This document shows, piece by piece, positions 49,506 to 61,520 of a DNA stretch of 64,000 nt. Both the position numbers and the translations under genes were made by a program. This DNA comes from Lanius collurio. Lineage: Eukaryota; Chordata; Aves; Passeriformes; Laniidae. How positions within the stretch are numbered: the first letter of the stretch is position 1; every line of letters starts with the position of its first letter. The stretch is taken from the NCBI GenBank assembly GCA_020086605.1, contig JACBWW010000029.1, positions 4,879,474-4,943,473 on the forward strand, written 5' to 3'. Below the pieces are notes generated by a model. It did no database searches, was not told the DNA's origin, and saw only the letters and a program-made list of their open reading frames with translations.

Positions 49506-52500
49506 ACACACACACGTAACACTTTACCAGATCTCTAGACTAGTAACAGGTTGGAACAGAGGAAACTGATAAAGCTCCTTCTGAGCCACAGGATACAGCA
49601 GGTTTTGCTTTGGAATTTCAGTACAGAGTATCTTTTGTAGATTAATATAGACCTGAATAGGAAGTAGGGGAAGCAAGGTTAATTTTCAAGCCCAAGATCT
49701 CTGCAAGTATCCCTTTTCTGCTGGAGTCACCCTGTTTCCAAGCCAAATGCAGCAGTTCACATACATTAAGCTCCAGGGTAAACGGCAAAGCACACCCAAG
49801 AAAAGGCTACTGGGCATCAGTGGGCTGGGGAGGAAGCAGCACACAGAGCAGCAATTAGGAATCTAAACCTAGACAAAATGATTTTAAATTCTGGCCCAAA
49901 CCAGTAATTGCTTTCAGCACTGAGAGTTATTTTTAAAAAATTCCTCAAGGATCTTTTAAAAACCTATTCCATGAAAACCTGGGAAGTTTTAGGTTGAGCA
50001 ACCATGTACTTAATTTCAGCAAACTGGAAGGGAATGAAGTGAAACATCTGATCACATCCAGTGCCACCATTTGATGTATCACAGCTGTGTCAAAGTTACA
50101 TATGAATGACCACATTGCCCTGACTAATCTAAAAACCTACAGGGGTTTGTTTCACACACTGAAAAATATAAAAACAAACTTAGATGCCATGAGGGAATGG
50201 TTTTCCTTTTCCATTCACTGCACATGCATTTTTACAGAGACGACACATGGTAAATGGATAAGAACAATTTTCCATCATTAAGGAAGCCTTAAACAACCCC
50301 TGACTGCTAATATCATCCCCTCTTAGGCTCCTACTAAATTGCAGTTATTTGTTCAAAACAAAATGATGAGGCCTGTGATATAATAGAGCAATTTAAGCAA
50401 TGAAGAATACAACACCTATAATTCAATTTCATGGCAACTGGTTTCACAACATGTTTCTATAACAGTTAAGATACAGGAAACTTCTCTGAATGTAGCAATT
50501 CTTTTTTAAGCCAGCCAGGCTCTCAAGAGAGAAGTGGGCTTTAAGTAGACAAATAATATAAACAATAAGCAATTTGTATCTCCATGTCAGTCCTTTCAGG
50601 TCTATCTCCAGTTAGTCACCACTTCTCTATTTCAGTTTCTATTTCATATTGAGAGGCTTTTGTCAGAAAAGGTAACAATAAAAGTCACCCGAGCTCTCTA
50701 ACCTTGAGAAAGTTTTCAGGCAGAAGAACATACAAGAGCTTCTCCTCTCATTCATCTTTGCTGTAACAGTCACCATACACCAAAAAGAGCTGTAAATCCC
50801 AGGCGTATGACCCTCCCAAGGAGTCAAGGAGGGAGCAGGGGGAAGATGGGGATATCAATAATGACTAGTCACTGCAGGAGGTACAGCAAGCACATTGTCC
50901 CAAAAGGAGAAATGTAGTATTAGCTCAAACCCCACAGCTGAACTGCATCCAACAGCAAATCTTTCTCATCCTTCACAGCAAATGATGAGGCCACTTGCCA
51001 TCCTGGTGGAAAGTTCTTTAGAGTACACACTCATGCAGACATCAAAATCAAGGTTTGTAAGGAGCAACAGTGATATTCTCCTTTGTTCATTATTGAACCA
51101 TGGCGCCATGTTCACTTTATAGACTGAAATTAGAAAGAGATCATAAACTCAATTAGGGATTTCCTTCAGGGTTTGATGGCTGGAACAAATACCAGAGCAG
51201 TAGTTTCGGAAGTCTTTGCAATGGCATAGAAAAAAGCCCTGAAGATGAAAACCTTTCCATCTTTTCTCCCCAGCTTTCTGTTCCTTAAAAGCCTCCTTCC
51301 CCTGCACAGGGACAAGGATTTGGGCAGAGGTCTGGATGGAGGAGCTGTGCCAGGCTGAAATGCCTGCAGCAATAAAAGCTGTCCATGCAGAACAGAATGG
51401 GATTCCCCACAAAGAGAAGGCAAGACACTTGTCACAGACCAGATCTGGTGGAAAAGATCAAGGGCACCCACCTCTAACCTTGCTGAAATGGATGTGCAAC
51501 AGGGACATGTTGCATCTCGGTGACTGTAGGCTGTAGAAATGTTCCTCTCCTCAAGAAGAAATATTCCTACTGATGAAATGTGTATCTGGTCATAAATCAC
51601 TCCTCGTCAATCAGCTCTGCTCGAACCCCAGAGAAGCAGGACAAGAAATCCACCCCAAGTCCCACCTTATGCTCCCCTCTCTACCCTCAAAGCAGAAAAC
51701 CAGTGTAATCAAAATGGTTCAGTAGCTCCTGCTGCATTTCCTGTCTGTTCATACTTTTATGTCATTTTAAACAGAAAAGCTACTGCTTTGAGCATGAACG
51801 ATTCAATTCTGAAATTCCCATTCAACGACCATTCCACCAACATGAAAGGAGAACAGCTAAAACCGTTTGAGCTCTAAGTGTGTTGCTATTAGGAACCTCA
51901 AATAAAAATGGCTCTTCAGTTCTTCCTTTCTACATTGCAAGGCACCAAAACAGGTTGCTATGCTGGAACTACAAGAAGATCCCAATCTCTCCATCCACTT
52001 CAAGAAAATATTGAATGAGATAATGAAAGTTGTTGAACTGACCTCTATAATTAGGGAGCAAAAAATTAAGCACCTCTGTATTTAGATTAGCTACCCACAA
52101 GGTAATAATAATTTCTGGAAGTATATACATAGAAAATAAGAGTCAATGGAACTAATTTCATCCCCTCTAACCCTTAATTTGGTTGCTTCTACATGCTGCA
52201 TCTGGTTGCATATCCAAAGTTCAGTAGGGCTGTTCTTTAAACTCAACAGGAGACCCACAGCACTTTTTATCTGAAGATATTCAATCTGTACTCATCAGTG
52301 ACTTCTTCCCATACCCCACTAACCAGCTCTGCAGGCTGCCTGCCATTAGAAACACAAAACTCCAAATGAACATGTGCACTTGCTCCTGACAAAATGAGAC
52401 CGACACAAGGGGCACCTCTCTGCAAGGCAGATGCAAAATACTGAGTAGGACTAAAACTGGGTGTTTTGGGGAGGAAAATGTGACTTCACAGAGGTAAAAC

Positions 52501-52685
52501 TTTGCAAGTTCCAACAGCACACCTGGTGTTTAAATCATTTTGGTAATAAAATGTGCACGTTGTTTGAAGTGTCAGAGTGCAGTAAAGGGGTGGGATGTGT
52601 ACTGCAAGCTCATGAGGAAACTGGAGTCCCTTCTCTGTTCTGCTTAAGATGGGGCTCATCACACATTTACCCACCTGCAAGGGTC
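49506..52685. other. unique non-coding DNA
   Basis: No gene is supported. The GC-richer part at 51150-51600 has a 144-codon minus-strand frame without motif. The rest is AT-leaning, with no repeat recognised. Confidence 0.6.
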
Positions 52686-52803
52686 GTAGAATCACTGAAT
52701 GTCCTGGGTTGGAAGAGACCTTAATGATATTTAGTTGTGACCCCTGTGCCATGCATAGGGACACCTTTCCCAGACCAGGGTTCTCAGATCTCCATCCAAG
52801 GTG
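52686..52803 (-). mobile_element. CR1 LINE, 5'-truncated 3' end
   Basis: The plus strand reads GTAGAATCACTGAATGTCCT, GGGTTGGAAGAGACCTTAAT, then CCCCTGTGCCATGCATAGGG, ACACCTTTCCCAGACCAGG and CAGATCTCCATCCAAGG, the reverse complement of a CR1 3' tail. The copy is more diverged than the one at 33.9 kb. The region 52804-52850 may continue it, but I cannot align it by eye. Confidence 0.88.
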
Positions 52804-53807
52804 ATTACTGAGGTTCCTTCTGGAGCCAGTGGAGAGAAACCACCACATTTAATGTGCATTTCATTATATCCTCAGACAGAAGTCAAAGGGATTCAACTGC
52901 ATGGAGGTGCCTTTATTTTCAACATTTACAGTGGGAATATTAAAAAAAAAGACTAGGCAGCTTTTGTTGGCTAAAGCAAAGCTAAGTTTGGTTTTACTGC
53001 AAACACCTCAGTGACCATAAGCTGGCCACAGACCCCTCTGCATCTCAAATCTGCAGGAAGAAGGTAGGAATGCCACATCCTCCTTCATGATTCACAATTA
53101 CCATGGTCACCTTGGATTGAAATATGGAAAAAGGACAGCCTTCAACAGTGTATGGCATAATAAAGATTTAATTTCAAGTAGAGCTTCACATTACTGATGC
53201 AGTAACAACAAAAAATATTCTGTAACTCCTGATGTTTTTAGGAACCAATCCTCTCACATAAGCACAGTGATTTAAAGAAAGTCACCCTGCATCTTCATCA
53301 TTTCTGAGCACTATGACAAAAGCATATCAAAAAGCCAAAACAGAACAAGGCATTTCTGATCTTGGTTGCAAATAAAAGAGCAAAGCCACAGCTTCAGCAA
53401 CTGCTGCAGCATTACACAAAAATATAGCATTTACTGAATATTTTACCATTTCAGGACTCTCAATCATTCAGCTGGTTGTGGTGTTAGTTGATTGTCAGGC
53501 CTGATGCTGATTAAAAATCTCTATCCCAATCCAATTCCCCTTGCCACGCTCCTATGGCCTATTTGTCTTTTGTAGGGGACCTTGATGTCAGCAGTTAACA
53601 GAGTTTATCCTTCTTCCAGCAGCATGAAGGACCTGACCTGACTGAGGCAGGACAATGGAGTTACCTCCTGTTATTTCCCCATCAGCTTCTTCAGCTGAAA
53701 GATGGTTTCTGCTGGGAGCAAAAACATCTCAGGCACCCCAAAATTCTGGATGTTTTAAAAGCACCTCTCAGGGTTTGGTCCTTCTGCTGTCACATTTCTT
53801 CTCTTTG
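52804..53807. other. unique non-coding DNA between two CR1 tails
   Basis: No gene is seen. The stretch is AT-leaning, with an A run at 52942-52950. The CR1 copies on either side are in opposite orientation. Confidence 0.6.
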
Positions 53808-53972
53808 CCCAAAGAAGCTGTGGCTGCCCCACCCCTGGAGGTGCTCAAAGCCAGGATGGAGCTCTGAGTGACCTGGTCTAGTGGAAGGTGTCCCTGCCCA
53901 TGGCAAGGGTTTGAAACTAGACAAGTTTTAAGACACCTTTCAGCCCAAAGGTGCTATGATTTTATGATTCTC
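53808..53972 (+). mobile_element. CR1 LINE, 5'-truncated 3' end
   Basis: The plus strand runs CCCAAAGAAGCTGTGGCTGC, CCCACCCCTGGAGGTGCTC, GACCTGGTCTAGTGGAAGG, TGTCCCTGCCCATGGCAAGG and ends GCTATGATTTTATGATTCT, the standard CR1 3' tail with its terminal ATGATT repeats. About 20 bases are missing in the middle relative to the copy at 16.8 kb. The 70- and 121-codon open frames that overlap it are repeat-derived and not genes. Confidence 0.93.
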
Positions 53973-56362
53973 TTCAAGAAGAGGTGTGAGACAAAACTCC
54001 CTTCAAAGTCCAGCAAAGCTCTGCCAGCACTGCCAGAAGGGGGTGGGCAGAAAGCAGGACCTCTCACAACCAACTCAGTAGAAGCTGAAAAATATTTACA
54101 GCTGCTGCCTTTGCTGAAGAAAGCACAGGCAGAATTTTTCTCCACTGAAAACACAAAGGGATTGGTAAAGGTCCAACTACACAAGCACAGATTTCAAATG
54201 ATGAGCTCATACAGTTACTTTTTGTTCACTTAAAGCATCCCTAATTTATAAAGTACTAAAGAGATGACTTGTCACACAAACTCTCATCTTAATGCTGCAC
54301 CTGTCCCTGACTAACATTAAAAGGTGGGGCTGGGGAGGAGGCATCTGTGTGTTTTGGGCTGGAGGGTGAGATAAAAGTGGAAGATTGGCAATAGGAAGGC
54401 AGAGACTGCTGCAGCACACATTTCACAGCACCTACCTCGGCTGGCCTTTCTTTATAAAGTCAACACTTCCCCAGCTACAACACATAAAATAGACAAAACG
54501 GAGTAGGAAAGGTTGAGCACATGAATTTTACAGATGGAGAACCAAAGGCCAGGGAAGTTAAAACACGTGCCAGGGCTCTCCAGTAAGTACAGGCTGCAGG
54601 TCTACACCAAGAGCAGCCCCCCAGGACCTGAGCAGGATACAGCTCACAGGGATATTTTTCTTCAAGGTAGTTTCCCAAGTCTCTTTTCTTACGTATTACA
54701 AAAAATATTAAAAATTAACTCTTAAAATTCCCATACTGAAAGAAATCTCATGCTAAGTCTACTTTTGAGTTTCAATTCAAGCAATTTTCTCTCCCCACTG
54801 CTGAGGTTCCTCACACAAAGGACTTTATACCTATTGATTGATTGATAACTTTTGCAAACACTTTATTCTTATAAACCAACCATGGCCAGAGAAAATGTTC
54901 AGGCAGGGTCTGTATTACCTATTCAAATGCATTAGCTCAATCAGCCTTCTCAACCTCTTATGTTTGATTAAGTCTCATCTCCCACAAACTGATTAAATCT
55001 AGTCAGCCTCTTTAAATTATTATTCCTCATTGGTCCAGCAGTGCTAAACGTTTCTAAATGTGACAGTAATCTGGTTTTAAACAAACCAGCTGCAGAGCCC
55101 ATAAAATCATCCTCAGGAAGCTGGTCACTGCTTTGATAGATTCACCAGCAGCAGTGAGTGGCTGTGAGTCCTGTCCAGCACAGACAGGCCACATTAGGCT
55201 GGAGGAGCCCAGAGCACACACACCAGTATTTTAACAAATTTTGCTCTGCACCCACAAAATCCCAAAACAAAAGGCCTAAAGGCCAAATGTTAAAAGGAAA
55301 GCAGCACATCAGAAATACAGAAATTCATGTGAAGCTCCCGAGCCTGCCATTCAGGGGCTGCTGTCCCAAACACACTGGACACTTGTCTCAGCTTCAGCTG
55401 CTCGACTTGCACATGGTACACTTCTAAAATAATCTCTTTTTAAAAACTATTAATTTTTTCTTTAAATAGTAAGCAAGATCCCAGCTGTCCTTTTAACACA
55501 CAAAAAAATTCCCTGCATAATCATCTGCCTGGCAGTGGGAGGAAGTGAACATGCCACTGCCTGAAATGGAGTTTATGGATAAAAGACCATCAAGTCTGAT
55601 GTTATCTAAGGACCTTGGACCCCAAATTCATTTTTAGAAACGAGATCATTCTGAGGCAGGTGAGTTTGCATCCACTTGCACAAATGAAGAGCCCCTGCCA
55701 CTCTCTTCCCTACATGCAGCATAGTTTCTCTTACGAATTGTTCTGATCATTTCAGCAAATTAATGAGAACCAGATGGCTTTTTTTTCCTTTTTGAACCAC
55801 TGCTCTCCAGCTTGTACAGGGCCACTCGCAGTTCTAAGTAGTCCCACAACAAATATTAGAAACACAGAGAAATATTTCAGTGTTGTGTCAAGCTGGGATG
55901 ATAAATGTGAGAGAAATCTCTTGAAAAGGAAAAGCCTTCCACTGGCCAAATTAAGGATGACTTTGCAGCAAAGAAAACTCCTGATATGAAGTGTTCTTTT
56001 GCAAACACCATTTTTCTGGATTGACCTCCTGTAATAGATATATAAACAAGCATATGCACAAAGAGAAGCATTTCTTCTCCAGGGGTTTGTGCTCTTCAGC
56101 AATTGGGGAATCGTTGGGGGGAAAAAAATTATTAGCAGGTCACAGGAGATTGCTCTTCATGTTGCTCAGCTGAGCTTTCTGTCTTCCAAAGGTAAACAGC
56201 CTTTTCAGCCACAGGAGTAACACGATGCAGGCAATCACCAGTCATGTTGAATTGCCATCAAACCACTGACGTTCAGTATATTAAAGTCCCCAAGCCATCA
56301 GCTGTGCTCAGGGCCCATTTCAACCTGAGGATGTTCCATTACATTTTTTTTAAAGGAACTTC
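53973..56362. other. unique non-coding DNA
   Basis: No gene is supported. ATTG tandem units lie near 54832-54847. The stretch 54960-55090 has GATTAAGT, GATTAAATC and TTAAATTATT words. A strong donor-like site (GAGGCAG/GTGAGT, GT at 55660) has no open frame leading into it. Confidence 0.55.
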
Positions 56363-56380
56363 TTTTTTTTTTTTTTTTTT
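56363..56380. repeat. poly-T run of 18
   Basis: An uninterrupted T homopolymer. No retroelement body is recognisable on the right that would make it a minus-strand poly-A tail. Confidence 0.9.
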
Positions 56381-57013
56381 CAACCTGAGAAATTGCAAGC
56401 GATTGCATTCAGCAAGCAAATAATAGAAAATTCATACATGCTCGAGAATAGGAATGAGTTGCCTAGAAAACATCAAGTAAGGACAAGGATCTGGTGATGA
56501 CAGTAGGAGAAAGAAAACTTGATATAGATGTACAAGGGCAAACTGCTGCACTTGGAACCACTGGAACCCAGAACAGCAGCAGACTGACTTTGTGAAAACA
56601 GTTTAAATTGTTGACTGTGTATCAATCTGGGGGCTACAGCATCAACAGAAACTTCTTTTTTTGCCTTGAAATACCCATTTCCATTGTAAAAGCCTGACTG
56701 CCCATATAAGCCTCTTATACCTACAGGCTTCTTAGCCTGACATGCTCAAGATCTGGAGTCCTCAAGGCTTAAGGATGCAGAAGTATCCCTGCCCATGGAT
56801 CTGAAAATCACTTCAAATTACTTGCTCACCCCCTTTTGGTGTGCCTGTCATACATGGAGATTTTTCGGGTGTGCAGCAGCAATCAAACCTCAGCTAAGTG
56901 CTTAGAGCCTTAGCTGGTGGGGCTGGAGACACTCTCTCCACAGCTGCACATTGAAACTCTGCAACTAGAATTAATATAATTAAGTATAAAAGTATATAGA
57001 AATAATTAAGGCA

Positions 57014-57708
57014 TTTATTGAAATTACAATTCAATTCTAGTGAGCATCTTTATAATACATTTTCTCATAAAACCTGAGTCCTTCCTCTTCACGTCCTCTT
57101 TGGCACACCCAACAGACATCAAAAGAAATGACATAAATTCTCAGTGGGCTGGTGGATCCACGAACCACAGACTTTACTGAGAGGTTACAAATTTTGATCA
57201 AACCACGCAGGACACACCAACTGCACCCTCAGCAACATCTCCTGCAGTCACAGGCCCTTGGGGTGGTGTCTCACAGCTGAGGAGTGTAAAGCCCTAGGCT
57301 TGGATTCCTTGTTACAGATGTACTGCTTTGTCCATTAGCCCGTAATCTGTTCAGTCTCCTTTTTCCAAACTGAAACTCAAAAGGGGCTGTCAGGACAGGC
57401 AATTCCGTCTGAACAGGCTGCCTAAATACACTCATCCTGGGGCAGGCCCGGTGGTTATTTGAGGCTGGCAGCTGGCACTCGTGGCCTTCGGAGCGGCACT
57501 TTTGGACGCTGATGGCAGAGGACAGCTGGCTGGGCTGGCACGGGGTGCCAGGCTGGGCTGATGGAGGGGTCTGGGTGTCACAGGCTCGGGGGCTGTCATC
57601 ACCAGTCAGCGCTTCCTCCGAGCAGGAGGCGAGCACCGGAGCTTGGGTCACTCCAGGAGCGGGGCCTGGGTGGTACCCGACCTCCCACAGACACACAGCC
57701 TCACTGAA
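57014..57708 (-). other. candidate 3'-terminal exon, weakly supported
   Basis: A 145-codon frame is open on the minus strand from 57708 to the stop at 57273-57271. It lies in a GC-richer block with about 14 CpGs in 300 bases (57401-57700), unlike its surroundings. The 3' side codes a basic, hydrophilic end (…FEFQFGKRRLNRLRANGQ… and …GLYTPQL). An AATAAA (57019-57014) lies 252 nt past the stop. Against it: no ATG opens the frame, acceptor candidates near 57704 and 57499 have imperfect contexts, the plus strand is also open for 88 codons with a good donor (CAG/GTAAGG, GT at 57749), and I recognise no protein family. It may be a GC-rich non-coding block. Confidence 0.25.
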
Positions 57709-58282
57709 CTACTTCTTTTTACACACACAAACACAGATATTTTTGCAGGTAAGGGGCACAGCAGCACAAAACTGCTGAAAATCACTCCCCCTTTTGTGTG
57801 GAAAACTCAGCGGTTTTTATGGACAAACGAGTCGTGAAACGTTTTGTTCGGGCCATTTAATTCATCAACTAGCTGGACAGCAAATATGCTAGGACGTTAA
57901 TTTAACAGAATTATTCCCCTCTCAATAAGGTAAATGTTAGATGAAGATCATTAGGCAGGCTGGCAGCCCTGTCATCCTCCTTCTGCCAAACCCACAACGC
58001 AAAGGAGCTGCTAAAGAGGCTCTGGCAGTGTGAATCTTTATCATCTTCCCTGAGTGGACCCTCCTGCTGCCATGTTTCCGATATTTTTGGAGCTGGTTTA
58101 GGTTTGTTCCTTTATTCTACCGTTTCATTTGTCTTTCAGAATACCAAAGCTCTGATTTCAAAAGTCAAACATCCACATAAAAATCCATCAATGCATTCAT
58201 AGGAAAAACAAAGCCTTCTGCCTAAATGCTGCTGTGTGTGTCACATCACAGCCAGGAACCCTACTCCTGATGTGCTATCGAG

Positions 58283-58303
58283 TTTATTTGACCATCAAAT
58301 AAA
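58283..58303. other. perfect 9-bp hairpin, 3-nt loop
   Basis: TTTATTTGA (58283-58291) pairs exactly with TCAAATAAA (58295-58303) around CCA. It is a tight AT-rich stem and may be chance. Confidence 0.5.
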
Positions 58304-58468
58304 ATAACTTCCACAAATTGGGTTAGTGTTTTTCCCCACGGGAAGTGCCATTACTTATAAGTAGATCTTGACCTTACAAATGAAGTTCACCCTGCCTTAG
58401 ATAGTTTAAAAATGGGACAGTTTCTGGCAGTTGTGTGATAGAGGGCTGCATCCCCTTCAGGGAAAAAG

Positions 58469-58481
58469 AAAAAAAAAAAAA
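58469..58481. repeat. poly-A run of 13
   Basis: A homopolymer within an A-rich patch that starts GGGAAAAAGAA. No retroelement body is recognised upstream. Confidence 0.85.
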
Positions 58482-61089
58482 GAAATAACTAACTCTATTG
58501 TTGGTTCGGATCTTTAAACTGAAAAATCTTTATGATAAAAATATTTCATTTATTTTCCCCACTCTCAACTCACTACAATGCCTTAAGGAAAATAAAGTCT
58601 AAACAGAGGAGAACAAATACTGCAAACTGCAACAAGGAACAGTGTAAGGGAACTCTTGCATTAAACCCTCCTAAAATGATTTGGCCTGCTCCTGGCTACA
58701 GAAAAATACACAGAAAGTCCTAATAAGAGAACCACCTGAATTTTGATTTTTTTTTTTTTCCCCAGAAACTATAAAACAAATCAGAACTGTTAATGATTCC
58801 ATGACAACATAACAGTTTTTTCTTGTTCTGGTAGCAGATGATAGGTATGGAAAAGCACCCCAGACTTCCAGGATGGAAACACTGTACTTCAACTGAATTG
58901 GATTTCATTTCTGACTTCTTAGTCCCTTATTTCTAGACGTTTTCCCTTGTCTTAACTTTTTAAAGTTTGATAAATTCTTATAGCAGGGGTTTTATTTTTC
59001 TGGGCATTCAAACAGTACCAGCCCAGCACCAACACACCCCCAGTTAGTGTATGGGAAGGGGATGAAACGACACAGGATAAGCTACATTTACTGCCTTTTC
59101 CTGTAATTTTTACCCATTCAAATCTCAGTGGGTTCTCAAGTCATACTCATCACTGTCAGATTCATTTCTAAATGCACATAAAGCAACAGGATGAACATCT
59201 GGGTTGTTATTCATCTAGGTTCTTCCCCAGCATTAGGGATCCTTCTATCCAGCGTGGCAGAGCTGAAGCCAATACAGCTCCCTTGTGTTTACTTATCTTC
59301 ATGAAAAAGCTACTGAATCATCTCCAAACTCTGCCCCTCTGGGTCCTGCACAGGCTGCCACGTCTCTCCCTTGTTTCCATTCCATTTTTGTTCAATTGAG
59401 GCTGCATTACGTGGTTATTGTCTCACGTCTGAGCCCACAACTGTTCACAGCCTGCCTCTTCCATGTGGGTAGTGCTTTTGTAGAAAAGATAATAAAATGT
59501 ATTCAGCAGCTCTTAAAAGTCTCCTCACATAGGAAGGCATGTGGGGAAAACAGCCTTTCAAAGCTTTGAAGCTCTGAACCAAAACATCTGTTTGGGTTTC
59601 AAGGAGTTTGCAGCCTAGTTCCCAGAGCTCAGAGCTGGAGGTAGAAGAATCCTTCAGAGCTCTCGTACAGTTTTTTTCAAATATCTCCCTGCAATCAAAC
59701 ATAGAGGCCTAAGCTTAAATACAAACTGTAATACCTCTTCCCCTCTCCATGTTTTCAGGTCTCTTTATCTAACTCTTCCAGCAGTTTTTCCTACAAATCT
59801 ATTATGATGTCTCAGCAGGAAAGATTTGGATTTCTTGGATATTTTCAGTTGGAAAGACAAGGGCCAACTTGCATGTTGGACAACAAATCCCACAGCAGCA
59901 TTGAAATGGACCTGTTAACCAGCATAATCATCCTAATATTTACCACTGGCAAAGACCAGAGGTGTACAAGACACACAGGACCATACAATATGTAGGAAAC
60001 CACTTTAAGAACAGCTGGAGCTGACGAGCTCAAAGGTTCTCTGAACTTAAATCAATTGACCTAAATCATTGAACTAAACCAGCTACTGTTTGACCTGGGA
60101 AAAACAGAACAGGATAGAACCACCAGGCTCTTCCAAAATGACCCCAACTTGTGGCCCCAGAGCTTCTTGAGCCAGCAGAGGTTGTCTCTGCACATGACCA
60201 CCAGTGTCTTTCTCCCAGCCACATCTTGAACCTGCAGAAAGCTTCAGCTACCACATTATCCTGCAGAGAGACTTCCAGAAGCAGGTTCTGTGTGAGGAAT
60301 AATCTTGCTCTGTATATTTTGGAAGTAATTAAAAAGTTTTTATAGGATGCTTTCTGATTCTTCAGTTATGAAAGAGAATGAACAGTACCCCCTATTAGCT
60401 TTTCCCTTACCATGATTAGCAAACTTTCACCACCATCCCCTCAGTCACCTTTTTTCCATGTACTAAATTGTTCAGTCATTCCATCCTGTTCTTTAAACTT
60501 AAAGTTATTATCACCTGCCTGGCAAAGAAGGGTTTGAAATTTGACTTCTCATTGACCAGAAGAAAGAAATACGCAGCCACAGCATATCCACAGGGCATAT
60601 CTTTAAAGAGAGAAAATCTTGAGCAGAGGTGGTAAAGAGAGAACACAGATTCTTTTGGATCACACCAAAATACCAAAAACCCTTCTTGTGAGGAACATCT
60701 CTGCCACAAGGTCTACGATGACACCTCACACCACCATGTCCAGCAGAATTTTCTACAATTCTCCCCAAAATTACTTGTGCTACACAGAAGAAACACTTTC
60801 CCAATTCTCTCCTCTGACTTTTTCCTTGCAGAATCTCTAGGATGAAAACCCCTATGGCCCTCATATTGCTGAGCTTGGAAGTTATCAGCAGAAGTTATCA
60901 GTTATCATCATCAATGAAACAAACAAAGTGATGACATTCTTTACAAAGACCACAAAACAGAAGATTCCCATTCAAGAATCCCAGTTTAGCTGTCCTTTAA
61001 AATTTCCTCTGCCTTTTTCTCTTCAGAGTTTTAGCAATGGCTGAGAAGAATTTCTCATGTGAGTAATTTGATTTTTATCTCTGGAGTGG

Positions 61090-61520
61090 GTGGAAAGGAC
61101 TAAGAGGATGATTGTTGGCCTGACCAAAGGAAGGTTGGGAAGAGTTGAATTTCTGAATACGCCAGACAAGCAAACACTCAGGGAAAAAACCCTATTTACA
61201 CCAAAGGACAGTGCTGGCATAGAAACAAGGGGGTGTAAATCAGCTGTGAGTAAATACCTGCTGGAGATCAGACAATGAGGTTCTATACCAGTTTTCCAGG
61301 GGAAGTAGTGAGGACAAAAAGTGTTCCCACTTCTAAAATGGAGTTTGATCAGTTAGTGAAAGGACTCAAGTGATGTGACTGCTTAAGATGGCAGGAAAAC
61401 AGACCTAATGACCCAGGAGGTCCCTTCCCAGACATCTTCTCCTGGTGAGGGGTCAGCCTGCTCAGTGAGTAGAAAGAACAGGTAATAGCAGACCTTGTGG
61501 GAAATTCTGGTGAATTTTCT
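61090..61520 (+). mobile_element. ancient LINE ORF2 C-terminus and 3' UTR (CR1/L2 type)
   Basis: At 61180-61275 the plus strand reads LFTPKDSAGIETRG, then CKSAVSKYLLEIRQ and a stop, as in the domain after the reverse transcriptase of old CR1/L2 LINEs (KDSAGTRTNGYKLAV…YRLEIRR). In another frame at 61281-61310 comes FYTSFPGEVV, equivalent to FWNSLPREVV, and then near 61332 SKMEFDQLV, equivalent to FKTELDKLM. The nucleotide AATGACCCAGGAGGTCCCTTC (61407 on) matches the 3' UTR word GATGACCT…GGAGGTCCCTTCC. At least one frameshift and the stop show a dead copy. The left limit is uncertain. Confidence 0.85.

Larger units (their letters stand above)
57850..61089. other. unique non-coding DNA
   Basis: No gene is supported. 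CpGs continue at lower density to about 58000 (AACGAGTCGTG, AACGTT, GGACGTT), so the unusual block at 57.4-57.7 kb fades rather than stops. T runs lie at about 58748-58759. Short open frames overlap on both strands around 59172-60864 without motifs. Confidence 0.55.

Noticed and set aside
51166..51600. 144-codon minus-strand frame
   Set aside because: No family resemblance; two other frames overlap it.
55640..55665. Strong splice donor GGCAG/GTGAGT
   Set aside because: No open frame or acceptor can be paired with it upstream.
56785..56797. CR1-like word TCCCTGCCCATGG
   Set aside because: The flanks on both sides do not follow the CR1 tail. A single 13-base word is not enough for a call.
58502..58512. 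B-box-like GGTTCGGATC
   Set aside because: No A box upstream and no cloverleaf pairing; chance match.
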